Origin: an uncultured bacterium
GTDB taxonomy: Bacteria; Patescibacteriota; Minisyncoccia; Phycocordibacterales; UBA9973
Assembly: GCA_903907175.1 (NCBI GenBank)
Contig: CAIVNB010000051.1
Span: 1 to 17,878 of the forward strand
DNA length: 17,878 nucleotides
Direction of reading: 5' to 3'
The notes beneath the pieces were generated by a model. The model had not been told where the DNA came from and ran no database searches. It was given only the letters and a program-made list of their open reading frames with translations. Shown here one piece after another: positions 6,509 through 12,260 of the stretch. The position numbers were made by a program, and so were the translations under genes. The first letter of the stretch is position 1. Every line of letters begins with the position of its first letter.

Positions 6509-6931
6509 TCATTTAGCTGACCTTTTCAGGGTCATAGCAAATTTTCTTAATTTTACTGGAAGTTTTAATTTTAGGAATTCATCTATTGTTACCCATTTAT
6601 ATAAATCGTGCTCCCAGCTAATTTTCAATTTGCCTTTAGGATTAAAAGCTTTAAAGGCTACTGTTACCCAATAATTTTCATTAGGGTAAACATATGCTTT
6701 TACATCAAATGGTACGAGGTTCTTAACAACAAAACCCGTCTCTTCTTTTATTTCTCTAATTATAGATTTAACTGGATCTTCACCGAATTCCACATCGCCT
6801 CCAGGGAGATCCCATTTTAAGGAATTAGAAGGTGCAGTTTTTGTACGTCGCATTGTCAAAAATTTTCCGTTTTTATCAAAAACAAAAGCTTTCTGAGAAA
6901 ATCCTGCTATCCCTTTTTTAATATTTTTCAT
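6509..6931 (-). CDS. Nudix hydrolase
   Basis: 140 residues. The Nudix box is complete: GDVEFGEDPVKSIIREIKEE followed by TGF fits GX5EX7REUXEEXGU and would bind Mg-diphosphate substrate. Upstream are AFVFDKNGKFLTMRRTKT and SLKWDLPGGD, the usual start of the fold; WVTVAFKAF and YKWVTIDEFLKLKLP are later strands and helix. It likely hydrolyses a nucleoside diphosphate derivative (house-cleaning or cap-like role), with substrate undetermined. The frame extends to 7000, but that part is the tRNA-Ser gene read through; the ATG at 6931 is the first sensible start. No -10 stands just before it, so it is probably cotranscribed with tRNA-Ser and processed from it. Confidence 0.9.
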   Translation of the reverse strand: MKNIKKGIAGFSQKAFVFDKNGKFLTMRRTKTAPSNSLKWDLPGGDVEFGEDPVKSIIREIKEETGFVVKNLVPFDVKAYVYPNENYWVTVAFKAFNPKGKLKISWEHDLYKWVTIDEFLKLKLPVKLRKFAMTLKRSAK

Positions 6932-6948
6932 AATATTTGGTTGCTGAG

Positions 6949-7033
6949 CGGAGGCGGTGAGATTCGAACTCACGGTACCTTGCGGTACTTCGGTTTTCAA
7001 GACCGATGCACTAAGCCTCTATGCGACGCCTCC
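6949..7033 (-). tRNA. tRNA-Ser, anticodon TGA
   Basis: Minus strand, 85 nt with a long variable arm, as expected for serine. Acceptor GGAGGCG (7033-7027) pairs with CGCCTCC (6956-6950), with discriminator G at 6949. The anticodon stem TCGGT/ACCGA encloses loop CTTGAAA, giving TGA. The variable arm contains GTACC...GGTAC, and the T arm has GTGAG TTCGAAT CTCAC. It reads UCA and other UCN codons. No encoded CCA. It lies 24 nt after the HNH stop and 17 nt before the Nudix ATG. Confidence 0.96.
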
Positions 7034-7057
7034 GCTCAATAACCCAAATTAATTTTT

Positions 7058-7537
7058 TTAATTGTATTTTTTTGTTAGCCAACTTTTTTCTAAAAGATGT
7101 TCCTCTGCGTGACAATTTGGACATATTAATAATAAATTTTCAGTAGTGTTATCTTTTCTGTCTTTATTTTTATGGTGAATTTCTAAAATTTGATATTTTT
7201 CATAATTACATCTTTCACACTTTTTTCCTCTACTTTCTAACAACTTTACCTTGAGAGCTTGTTGAGATTTTACTTTGTCTCGTGGGCTGTTAATTTTATA
7301 TTTTATGCCTGTTCGATATATATTTGAGCAACTTCTATTGCAGGTTTTTTTATTTAAACCTGCTAAAATTAATTTTCCACAAACTATACATGGTTTTTCT
7401 TTTCTAGAAGAGATACCATAACAACTCATACTACAAAAGACCTTACCTTGGTTTTTCTTTATCTCGGCTGGTCTTCTGTAGATAGGGATTTTGCAAACCA
7501 TACAGTTAGTATTTGGATTTCTTTTATACTCAACCAC
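7058..7537 (-). CDS. HNH endonuclease with two N-terminal treble-clef-like zinc motifs
   Basis: 159 residues from a GTG at 7537. Two Cys4 units come first: C12xxC15...C35xxxC39 and C50xxC53...C66xxxC70 (CMVCKIP, FCSMSC; CIVCGK, TCNRSC). A C-terminal HNH nuclease unit follows: CERC (107-110), LEIHHKNKDRKDN (118-130), TTENLLLICPNCHAEEH (131-147). HNH enzymes use a His-metal centre to cut DNA; lone ones like this are often homing-type or phage-type nucleases. The frame is open to a TTG at 7555, but that codon overlaps an extended -10. The next ATG (7501) would remove the first ligand Cys12. The GTG sits exactly at the predicted +1, so it is the best start. Target unknown. Confidence 0.82.
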   Translation of the reverse strand: MVEYKRNPNTNCMVCKIPIYRRPAEIKKNQGKVFCSMSCYGISSRKEKPCIVCGKLILAGLNKKTCNRSCSNIYRTGIKYKINSPRDKVKSQQALKVKLLESRGKKCERCNYEKYQILEIHHKNKDRKDNTTENLLLICPNCHAEEHLLEKSWLTKKYN

Positions 7538-7543
7538 TAATGT

Positions 7544-7552
7544 AGTATACCA
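7544..7552 (-). promoter_or_regulatory. Extended -10 of the HNH gene
   Basis: Minus-strand TGG-TATACT (7552-7544), 5 of 6 to consensus plus the TG. Six nucleotides separate it from GTG at 7537, so the expected +1 coincides with the first base of the start codon. This element decides the start of the HNH gene. No good -35 is visible. Confidence 0.55.
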
Positions 7553-7601
7553 CAAATTCTTTTAAAAGAATACTTTCATTCTTCATAACCTTACTTTATT
7601 T

Positions 7602-7631
7602 TTGAGCTTTTTTCAAGTTTAGTGTTAAAAT
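7602..7631 (+). promoter_or_regulatory. Promoter of gpmA
   Basis: -35 TTGAGC (7602-7607), 18-nt spacer, extended -10 TGT-TAAAAT (7623-7631). The ATG at 7638 is exactly 7 nt after the last -10 base, so the mRNA is predicted to be leaderless. The spacer contains TTTCAAGTTT (7611-7620), also present at the same distance from the -10 upstream of the 12261 gene. Confidence 0.6.
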
Positions 7632-7637
7632 ACAGAT

Positions 7638-8270
7638 ATGTCTAAATTAATTTTAGTTCGTCATGGACAATCAGAATATAATGCAAAAGACTTATGGACT
7701 GGGTGGACAGATGTTCCACTTACAGAGCTTGGTAGATTAGAAGCTCGAGAAGCAGGGGAAGAAATAAAAGATTTAAAAGTTGATATTGTTTTTGTTTCGG
7801 ATTTGATTCGTTCTAAGCAGACATGGGAGGAAATGGCAAAAGTTTTAGGTTTAAAAAATTTGCCAACAATAGAGGCAAAAGAAATAAAAGAAAGAAGTTA
7901 TGGAGATTTATCAGGATTAAATAAATGGGAAGTTAAAAATAAATATGGCGATGAACAATGGCTTAAATGGCGTCGTGGATGGGATGAACCAGTTCCAAAT
8001 GGAGAGACATTGAAAGATGTTTACGATCGAGTAGTGCCATTTTATTTAAAAACTATTCTTCCATTATTGGAATCCGGGAAAAATATTTTACTTTCAGATC
8101 ATGGAAATTCTCTTCGTGCTTTGGTCAAATATTTAGATAATATTCCAAATGAGGATATTTGGAAATTAGAAATTCCGACTGGGACAGTTTATGTATATGA
8201 TATAGACAAAGATGGTAAAATCACTAATAAAGAAATTAGAGTTGAAAAAGAAGCTGAGTCAAATAAGTAA
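7638..8270 (+). CDS. gpmA: 2,3-bisphosphoglycerate-dependent phosphoglycerate mutase
   Basis: 210 residues. It interconverts 3- and 2-phosphoglycerate in glycolysis through a phosphohistidine. LVRHGQSEYN (6-15) carries the catalytic Arg8-His9. WTGWTDVPLTE (20-30) is the dPGM-specific substrate loop, ERSYGDLSGLNK (85-96) contains the acid Glu85, WRRGWDEPVPNGETL (111-125) binds substrate, and the second catalytic His is His155 in LLSDHGNSLRALV. The dPGM-specific loops distinguish it from the wider histidine phosphatase family. It is somewhat shorter than the E. coli enzyme of about 250 residues, mainly at the C-terminus and in the middle loop. It is a single-gene unit with its own promoter and a strong terminator. 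The Ala usual before His155 is Asp (SDHG); effect unknown. Confidence 0.95.
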   Translation: MSKLILVRHGQSEYNAKDLWTGWTDVPLTELGRLEAREAGEEIKDLKVDIVFVSDLIRSKQTWEEMAKVLGLKNLPTIEAKEIKERSYGDLSGLNKWEVKNKYGDEQWLKWRRGWDEPVPNGETLKDVYDRVVPFYLKTILPLLESGKNILLSDHGNSLRALVKYLDNIPNEDIWKLEIPTGTVYVYDIDKDGKITNKEIRVEKEAESNK

Positions 8271-8275
8271 TCATT

Positions 8276-8305
8276 AAAAAATCCCGCTCTTAGCGGGATT
8301 TTTTT
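8276..8305. terminator. Bidirectional intrinsic terminator between gpmA and the DUF5652-like gene
   Basis: Stem ATCCCGCT (8281-8288), loop CTT, stem AGCGGGAT (8292-8299), flanked by A5 on the left and T6 on the right. The pairing can extend to 13 bp. Both strands have a GC-rich hairpin followed by a T tract, so it can end gpmA on the plus strand and the converging minus-strand gene whose stop is at 8310. Confidence 0.92.
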
Positions 8306-8309
8306 GTTA

Positions 8310-8561
8310 TTATTTTTTTGAAGACATTAACCTCAAGAAAGCACCCTTCACATCGGACCATTTCTTTTTAGCTATACCGAATACATAGATAATTTCGAGT
8401 ATTCCAAGAGTATTTACTATTACGAGAACGACGAACCATATTTTATGGTTCTTTTTTGATGCTGTCCACAAAGCAAAAATTTTCCAAGGCAAGACCCAGA
8501 GAAGAGTTATTAATAAAAATACTAAATCACTTGTTTGATTATTAAATAATGATGGATTCAT
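8310..8561 (-). CDS. DUF5652-like two-helix membrane protein
   Basis: 83 residues. Membrane helices are at about 12-33 and 41-63. The spacing and residues LPWKIFALWTASKKNHKIWF, NTLGILEIIYVFGIAKKKW match what I know as the DUF5652 family, small proteins common in Parcubacteria with no assigned function. The helix pair encloses a short basic loop (SKKNHK), and the C-terminus is basic, so the loop and tail ends probably face the cytoplasm. It resembles the phospholipase D N-terminal type 'LPWKxxALW' helix hairpins. It stands alone between a shared terminator and a divergent promoter region facing ruvX. Confidence 0.8.
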   Translation of the reverse strand: MNPSLFNNQTSDLVFLLITLLWVLPWKIFALWTASKKNHKIWFVVLVIVNTLGILEIIYVFGIAKKKWSDVKGAFLRLMSSKK

Positions 8562-8570
8562 AATGAGTAT

Positions 8571-8579
8571 ATTATACCA
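8571..8579 (-). promoter_or_regulatory. Extended -10 of the DUF5652-like gene
   Basis: Minus-strand TGG-TATAAT (8579-8571), perfect hexamer with TG. Nine nucleotides separate it from the ATG at 8561, leaving a leader of about 3 nt. It is divergent from the ruvX -10 only 19 nt away, so the two promoters share a very small control region. Confidence 0.6.
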
Positions 8580-8594
8580 GAAAGGTGCTTTTTG

Positions 8595-8603
8595 TGCTAG
8601 TAT
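8595..8603 (+). promoter_or_regulatory. Extended -10 of ruvX
   Basis: TGC-TAGTAT (8595-8603), 5 of 6-like with the TG extension, then exactly 6 nt to the ATG at 8610, so +1 is predicted on the start codon. No convincing -35 at 17-18 nt. Confidence 0.5.
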
Positions 8604-8609
8604 TTTAGT

Positions 8610-9047
8610 ATGAAATTTTTAGGTATTGATTACGGAACAAAAAGAATAGGGCTTGCCATATCAGATGATGGTGGAAGGATTGCTTTCCCAAAGGAGATAG
8701 TTTTAAATGACTCAAATACTTTCAAAAAGATTGGAGAGATCTTAAAAAATGAAAAAATAGATGAGATGGTGATTGGAGAGTCTGTTGATTTTTCAGGGAA
8801 GTTGAATGCATTATCAGCAAGAATTGATGCTTTCATTCTAGAATTAGAAGAACAATTTAAAATTCCAATTCGTAAGCAAAAAGAGTTTTTAACTTCCGTG
8901 GAAGCAAGAAAGGGGGGTGATACAAAAGAAATTTTAACTCAAAAACAATCTCATAGTAGATTGAAAGATAAAAAAAGAGGACACATTGATGCTTCTGCTG
9001 CCGCGCTTATATTACAAAGGTATTTAGAAAAAATAAATAATAAATAA
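8610..9047 (+). CDS. ruvX: RuvX/YqgF-type Holliday junction resolvase-like protein
   Basis: 145 residues, the usual length. RNase H-like fold: FLGIDYGTKRIGLAISDDGG (3-22) holds the first catalytic Asp7; VIGESVDFSGK is the V-G-x-P/S strand region; FLTSVEARKGG holds the conserved Glu; and GHIDASAAALILQRYL carries the C-terminal Asp. Family members process 16S rRNA 5' ends (YqgF) and have been proposed as Holliday junction resolvases. All acidic positions are present. It starts at a predicted +1 and its stop is 1 nt before the next ATG, so it is cotranscribed with the tRNA-binding gene. Confidence 0.93.
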   Translation: MKFLGIDYGTKRIGLAISDDGGRIAFPKEIVLNDSNTFKKIGEILKNEKIDEMVIGESVDFSGKLNALSARIDAFILELEEQFKIPIRKQKEFLTSVEARKGGDTKEILTQKQSHSRLKDKKRGHIDASAAALILQRYLEKINNK

Positions 9048-9048
9048 C

Positions 9049-9378
9049 ATGATAAACATAGAAGATTTTAAAAAAGTTGAAATAGTAGTTGGGAAAATAT
9101 TGGGAGCAGAGAAGATACCTGATACTGATAAATTATTAAAACTCGTAGTTGATTTAGGAGAAGAAAAACCGCGACAGATTGTTTCTGGTATCTCTTTATA
9201 TTTTCCAGACTGCTCTCTCTTGGTTGGTAAAAAATGCATGTTTGTAGCTAATCTAGAGCCTAGAATGATTCGTGGATATGAAAGCCAGGGCATGATACTC
9301 GCTGTTTCTACAGAAGATGGTAAATTTTCTCTTTTTGAACCAAATGACACTATCCCTGTTGGTGTAAAAGCCCGTTAA
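9049..9378 (+). CDS. Stand-alone tRNA-binding OB-fold domain (MetRS C-terminal/EMAPII type)
   Basis: 109 residues, entirely one tRNA_bind domain. It reads IEDFKKVEIVVGKILGAEKI, PDTDKLLKLVVDLG, RQIVSGISLYF, KKCMFVANLEPRMIRGYESQ, GMILAVSTEDG. This is the pattern of the C-terminal appendix of methionyl-tRNA synthetase, of Trbp111 and of CsaA. It binds the outer corner of tRNA and would dimerise. It may act in trans as the missing C-terminal module of a MetRS encoded elsewhere ('MetRS beta'). Coupled to ruvX by a 1-nt gap (TAAcATG). A stem-loop spans its stop codon. Family is clear; which partner it serves is inference. Confidence 0.9.
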   Translation: MINIEDFKKVEIVVGKILGAEKIPDTDKLLKLVVDLGEEKPRQIVSGISLYFPDCSLLVGKKCMFVANLEPRMIRGYESQGMILAVSTEDGKFSLFEPNDTIPVGVKAR

Positions 9379-9389
9379 TCGCTAACGGG
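9371..9389 (+). other. Stem-loop spanning the stop codon of the tRNA-binding gene
   Basis: CCCGTTA (9371-9377), loop ATCGC, TAACGGG (9383-9389): a 7-bp perfect stem that includes part of the last codons and the TAA. It is followed by purines rather than a T tract, so it is not a classic terminator on the plus strand. It could be a 3' end stabiliser or a weak end signal before pilM. Confidence 0.5.
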
Positions 9390-9447
9390 GAAGAAAAGAG
9401 TATTGCATAACTTTGTAATTCAACTTTTAAAAAGTTCTACTACGAGG

Positions 9448-9453
9448 TATAAT
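9448..9453 (+). promoter_or_regulatory. -10 of the pil operon
   Basis: Perfect TATAAT, followed by 8 nt and the ATG of pilM at 9462, so the predicted leader is about 2 nt or none. It lacks the TG extension seen at the other promoters here, and no good -35 is visible. Confidence 0.55.
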
Positions 9454-9461
9454 ATATCTAT

Positions 9462-10541
9462 ATGTCTAGAAATCTGTTTAATATTTTATTCCCAGTACCT
9501 AAATTCCTTGCAGTACCTTCTTTTGGTTTAGACATTTCTGATGAATCATTGAAATTTGTGGAACTTATTTCTACAAATAAAGGTATTAGATTGGGTAAAT
9601 ATGGTGAACGAAAGATTCCAATTGGGGTTATTGAATCTGGGAAGATAAAAGATTTAAAGAAAATGAAAGAGGTTTTAATTTCTCTTAAAAAAGAAGAAAA
9701 AATAGATTCAGTCCGGGTTTCTTTACCAGAAGAACAGATGTATTTATTTGAATTTAGATTAGAAAAAGCAGGAATTGAAAATATAAGGGACAGTATAGAG
9801 CTTTCCCTTGAAGAATATATTCCATTGTCAGCACAAGATGCTGTGTTTGACTATGAAATTTTGAAAGAGGACGAGAGAGGTTTTGATATCCAGGTTTCAG
9901 CTATTCCTAAGAACATTATTGATGATTACCTGTCTGTTTTTAAGGATTCTGAGATAAGAGTAGATTCTTTTGAGCTTGAAGCGCAAGCGATTTCTCGAGC
10001 GGTAATAAAAGAAGATGATAAAGAGACTTATATGATTGTAGATTTTGGAGAAAAACGCACAGGTATCTTTATTATAACTTCTGGGATTGTAGTTTTTACC
10101 TCAACACTAGATGTTGGGGGTATCCTTCTTACAAACATGATCCAAAAAAGTTTCAAAATTAGTTTTGAAGAAGCAGAAAAAATGAAAAGAAAATATGGGC
10201 TAGAACGCAATGCTGAAAATCAGGAATTGTTTTCAGTTATCTTAAACAGTGTTTCGATTTTACGTGATGAGATAATGAAACATTTTGTATATTGGCATAC
10301 ACACAAAGAAGGGAACAGAGAACATTCACCAATTAGAAAAATAATACTTTGTGGGGGTGACTCAAATTTAGTTGGATTTTTGGATTATCTTTCTGTGAGC
10401 ACAAAAAATTCTATTAAAATAGCAGATGTTTGGATAAACATAACAAATGCCCAGAATTACATTCCAGAAATTAAATTTGAGCAATCGCTTTCATACGCAG
10501 CAGCGTTGGGGCTTGCATTAGGGAACTTTAAACATGATTAA
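9462..10541 (+). CDS. pilM: Type IV pilus assembly ATPase-like protein PilM
   Basis: 359 residues of FtsA/actin-like fold. Phosphate-1 motif FGLDISDESLKFVEL is at 21-35, phosphate-2 motif MIVDFGEKRTGIFII at 191-205, and the adenosine motif IILCGGDSNLVGF at 294-306. SLEEYIPLSAQDAVFDYEIL (115-134) is the PilM-specific 1C subdomain region. PilM sits on the cytoplasmic face, binds the N-terminal INLLP peptide of PilN, and links it to the pilus motor. It starts the pilMNO cluster and overlaps pilN by 8 nt. In CPR cells such pili are thought to serve attachment and DNA uptake. Identification is firm from motifs and neighbours. Confidence 0.93.
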   Translation: MSRNLFNILFPVPKFLAVPSFGLDISDESLKFVELISTNKGIRLGKYGERKIPIGVIESGKIKDLKKMKEVLISLKKEEKIDSVRVSLPEEQMYLFEFRLEKAGIENIRDSIELSLEEYIPLSAQDAVFDYEILKEDERGFDIQVSAIPKNIIDDYLSVFKDSEIRVDSFELEAQAISRAVIKEDDKETYMIVDFGEKRTGIFIITSGIVVFTSTLDVGGILLTNMIQKSFKISFEEAEKMKRKYGLERNAENQELFSVILNSVSILRDEIMKHFVYWHTHKEGNREHSPIRKIILCGGDSNLVGFLDYLSVSTKNSIKIADVWINITNAQNYIPEIKFEQSLSYAAALGLALGNFKHD

Positions 10542-11076
10542 TCTACTTCCAATTGAAGAAAAAAAAGAAGCAAAAAAAGATTTTTATTATCGATTTACGG
10601 TTTTGTCTTTTGTGATGCTTATTTTCTTAATCGTTATTTCTATAATTGCTATTTTGCCTTCTTATTTTATATCTCTTGAAAAAAAGATTTCAATAAACCA
10701 AAAATTAGAAGTACAAAAGAATGAGATAATGCCAGAAATCGATCAAAAAGCACAAGTAATAATAAAAAATCTAGACGAAAAGCTTTCATTACTTGAAAAA
10801 GCAAGAAAAAACAAGTACATTTTTTCTCAAAATGTAGTAAATGAGATTATTCTTAAAAAAGGGTCAGGTATAAAAATAAATAGGATTTTTTTTGAGAACG
10901 ACTCTTTAGAAGGTAGAAAGGTTAATATAAATGGAGTTGCACAAGATCGAGAAAAACTCCTTTTATTTCGCAGGGCGCTTGAGGATGATATTTTATTTAA
11001 ATATGTAGATTTACCAATTTCAAATTTTGTCAAAGGAAGTAATATAGAGTTTAATTTGAATTTAATTTCAATATAA
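10534..11076 (+). CDS. pilN: Type IV pilus inner-membrane protein PilN
   Basis: 180 residues. It begins MINLLPIEEKKE, the conserved cytoplasmic peptide that inserts into PilM. One membrane helix lies at about 21-46, a coiled-coil about 48-95 (ISLEKKISINQKLEVQKNEI onward, rich in Lys, Glu and Leu). A ferredoxin-like periplasmic domain follows from about 100 (KGSGIKINRIFFENDSLEGRKVNINGVAQDREKLLLFRRALE). In the family PilN pairs with PilO to align the motor with the pilus. The start overlaps the pilM end by 8 nt and the stop is 1 nt before pilO. Confidence 0.88.
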   Translation: MINLLPIEEKKEAKKDFYYRFTVLSFVMLIFLIVISIIAILPSYFISLEKKISINQKLEVQKNEIMPEIDQKAQVIIKNLDEKLSLLEKARKNKYIFSQNVVNEIILKKGSGIKINRIFFENDSLEGRKVNINGVAQDREKLLLFRRALEDDILFKYVDLPISNFVKGSNIEFNLNLISI

Positions 11077-11077
11077 C

Positions 11078-11623
11078 ATGCAAAAAAGTAAACTTAACAA
11101 AACCTTATTAATTTTTTCCATAACAATATTTTTAGCTTGTTGTTTTTTGTTTTTCTTTCTTTATAGGGGGGTAAAAAGTAACGTTGAAATGTCAAAAGAG
11201 TCACAAGTAGCTCTAGATAAAGAAATATTAAGACGCGAAGAAGTAAAGAAATTCAACGACTCATTCAAATCAATAGAGCAAGACAAAACTCTATTTGAGA
11301 CGCATTTTGCTCAAAGCTCTGATATCGTGCCCTTTTTAAATACGATTGAAAAAATGGCAGAAAGTGTGAATATTAAGGCTGAGGTTTCTTTTGTAGAAGT
11401 ATCAAAAGATAACACTGGGCTTGTGGTAGAAATGAAGGATACTGGTAATTTTGAAGGAGTTTATAAATTTCTAACGTTATTGGAAAATTCTCCGTATGAA
11501 TTGGAGTTTACTTCTATTGAGATGCACAGCGTCCCCGCTGACGAACTTATGAAGAATAAAAAAAATATAAAAGTAAATACATGGGAAGCGATTTTTAAGA
11601 TAAAACTTATAAGTTTTATATGA
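11078..11623 (+). CDS. pilO: Type IV pilus inner-membrane protein PilO-like
   Basis: 181 residues. One membrane helix at about 9-30 follows a short basic N-terminus. A helical segment rich in Lys/Glu follows at about 40-75. A ferredoxin-like C-terminal domain has IVPFLNTIEKMAESVNIKA, VEMKDTGNFEGVYKFLTLLEN and YELEFTSIEMHSVP. That layout is the same as PilN and, as the third gene behind pilM and pilN, fits PilO. Sequence divergence from proteobacterial PilO is large, so the symbol rests on topology and position. It ends with TGA at 11621-11623, which supports TGA as a stop in this organism. Confidence 0.8.
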   Translation: MQKSKLNKTLLIFSITIFLACCFLFFFLYRGVKSNVEMSKESQVALDKEILRREEVKKFNDSFKSIEQDKTLFETHFAQSSDIVPFLNTIEKMAESVNIKAEVSFVEVSKDNTGLVVEMKDTGNFEGVYKFLTLLENSPYELEFTSIEMHSVPADELMKNKKNIKVNTWEAIFKIKLISFI

Positions 11624-11636
11624 TATTAAAATTTAA

Positions 11637-11945
11637 ATGAAAATAGAACTTTTTAAAATAGAAAAAAATTACAGAAAAGAAAATTTTGAAATTAATCCTG
11701 GTATTTATTGGAAAACGATAATGGTTTTAGCATTTTTGGCGATAAGTACATTACTTGTTTTTTCTTATAATCTTTTTATACAAACAAACAAAGAGAACAC
11801 TTCAGTTGTTGGGAAAAAAGATAATAAAAATGAGAACAAAGAGAAAGAAAAAATTAAAAACGCTCTGGAGTATTTTTCTGAAAGAGAAAAGAAATCGATT
11901 GAAATACTAAATTCTCCTGTGCCTATTGTTGACCCATCGTTGTAA
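11637..11945 (+). CDS. Small single-pass membrane protein, fourth gene of the pil cluster
   Basis: 102 residues: a basic cytoplasmic head of about 26, a membrane helix at about 27-49 (WKTIMVLAFLAISTLLVFSYNLFI), and a charged, low-complexity outside tail (KKDNKNENKEKEKIKNALEYFSEREKKSIEILNSP). I recognise no family. It follows pilO by 13 nt and is probably cotranscribed with it, in the place where PilP would be in a diderm; but it has no lipobox Cys and no PilP beta domain. A reasonable guess is an accessory of the pilus platform in a cell without a conventional outer membrane. It ends 7 nt from the converging tRNA-Arg with no terminator visible between them. Confidence 0.65.
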   Translation: MKIELFKIEKNYRKENFEINPGIYWKTIMVLAFLAISTLLVFSYNLFIQTNKENTSVVGKKDNKNENKEKEKIKNALEYFSEREKKSIEILNSPVPIVDPSL

Positions 11946-11951
11946 TTTTTG

Positions 11952-12023
11952 TGCCCTCGGTAGGAATCGAACCTACATCAAGGCCTTAGAAGAGCCTCGT
12001 TCTATCCATTGAACTACGGGGGC
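11952..12023 (-). tRNA. tRNA-Arg, anticodon TCT
   Basis: Minus strand. The D stem GTTC/GAAC, anticodon stem AGGCT/GGCCT with loop CTTCTAA (anticodon TCT), T stem GTAGG/CCTAC with loop TTCGATT, and discriminator A are normal. Acceptor GCCCCCG (12023-12017) against CGAGGGC has one C-A mismatch at position 5-68. It reads AGA and AGG. It lies 17 nt after tRNA-Val in the direction of transcription and probably shares its transcript. No encoded CCA. Confidence 0.94.
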
Positions 12024-12040
12024 AATTCAAATATCGGATG

Positions 12041-12113
12041 TGCGCGGTGTAGGACTCGAACCTACGACCTTCCCGGTGTAAACGGGTTGCTCTACCAACT
12101 GAGCTAACCGCGC
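12041..12113 (-). tRNA. tRNA-Val, anticodon TAC
   Basis: Minus strand. Acceptor GCGCGGT (12113-12107) pairs fully with ACCGCGC. D stem GCTC/GAGC, anticodon stem ACCCG/CGGGA (one A-A mismatch at 27-43) with loop TTTACAC, T stem GTAGG/CCTAC with loop TTCGAGT, discriminator A at 12041. Anticodon TAC reads valine GUA and other GUN codons. First gene of a two-tRNA unit with tRNA-Arg(TCT). No encoded CCA. Confidence 0.95.
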
Positions 12114-12122
12114 ATTTTGTTT

Positions 12123-12128
12123 ATTCTA
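12123..12128 (-). promoter_or_regulatory. -10 of the tRNA-Val/tRNA-Arg unit
   Basis: Minus-strand TAGAAT (5 of 6) ends 9 nt before the mature tRNA-Val 5' end, placing +1 at about 12116 with a 3-nt leader. No clear -35. Confidence 0.45.
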
Positions 12129-12165
12129 TTTTCTATTAACTGTCTTCTGTGTATCTTACGTGTCG

Positions 12166-12188
12166 CTACAACTAAGCTAACCGCGCAT
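12166..12188 (-). pseudogene. Fragment of a tRNA-Val 5' end
   Basis: On the minus strand from 12186 downwards the sequence repeats tRNA-Val positions 1-22 (GCGCGGTTAGCTCAGTTGGTAG) with one substitution and one deleted G. The two bases upstream also match. The copy stops before the anticodon arm and cannot fold as a tRNA. It lies about 75 nt upstream of the intact gene on the same strand, so it looks like a relic of a tandem tRNA duplication. The remaining bases from 12121 to 12260 hold only the promoters noted. Confidence 0.75.
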
Positions 12189-12201
12189 GATTAAACTAAA
12201 C

Positions 12202-12238
12202 ATTTTCAAGTATACGCTAAAATGTTAAATTTTCAAGT
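12202..12238 (+). repeat. Two direct copies of ATTTTCAAGT
   Basis: ATTTTCAAGT occurs at 12202-12211 and 12229-12238, 27 nt apart start to start. Each copy stands upstream of a possible -10 (TAAAAT at 12218-12223, TAACAT at 12246-12251). The T(T)TCAAGT core recurs before gpmA at 7611-7620. May be an operator or a promoter spacer element; could be chance in AT-rich DNA. Confidence 0.35.
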
Positions 12239-12242
12239 TTTA

Positions 12243-12251
12243 TGATAACAT
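12243..12251 (+). promoter_or_regulatory. Candidate extended -10 for the 12261 gene
   Basis: TGA-TAACAT (12243-12251, 4 of 6 with TG) is followed by 9 nt and the ATG at 12261, giving a leader of about 3 nt. A second candidate, TGT-TAAATT at 12223-12231, would give a leader of about 23 nt. Which is used cannot be decided by reading. Confidence 0.35.
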
Positions 12252-12260
12252 TAAATTATT

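Noticed and set aside
6932..7000. Extended Nudix N-terminus
   Set aside because: It is the tRNA-Ser gene read as protein; the true start is the ATG at 6931.
7058..7537. Group I/II intron or inserted element around the HNH gene
   Set aside because: No intron-like structure, interrupted host gene or flanking repeats are visible; it stands alone between a promoter and tRNA-Ser.
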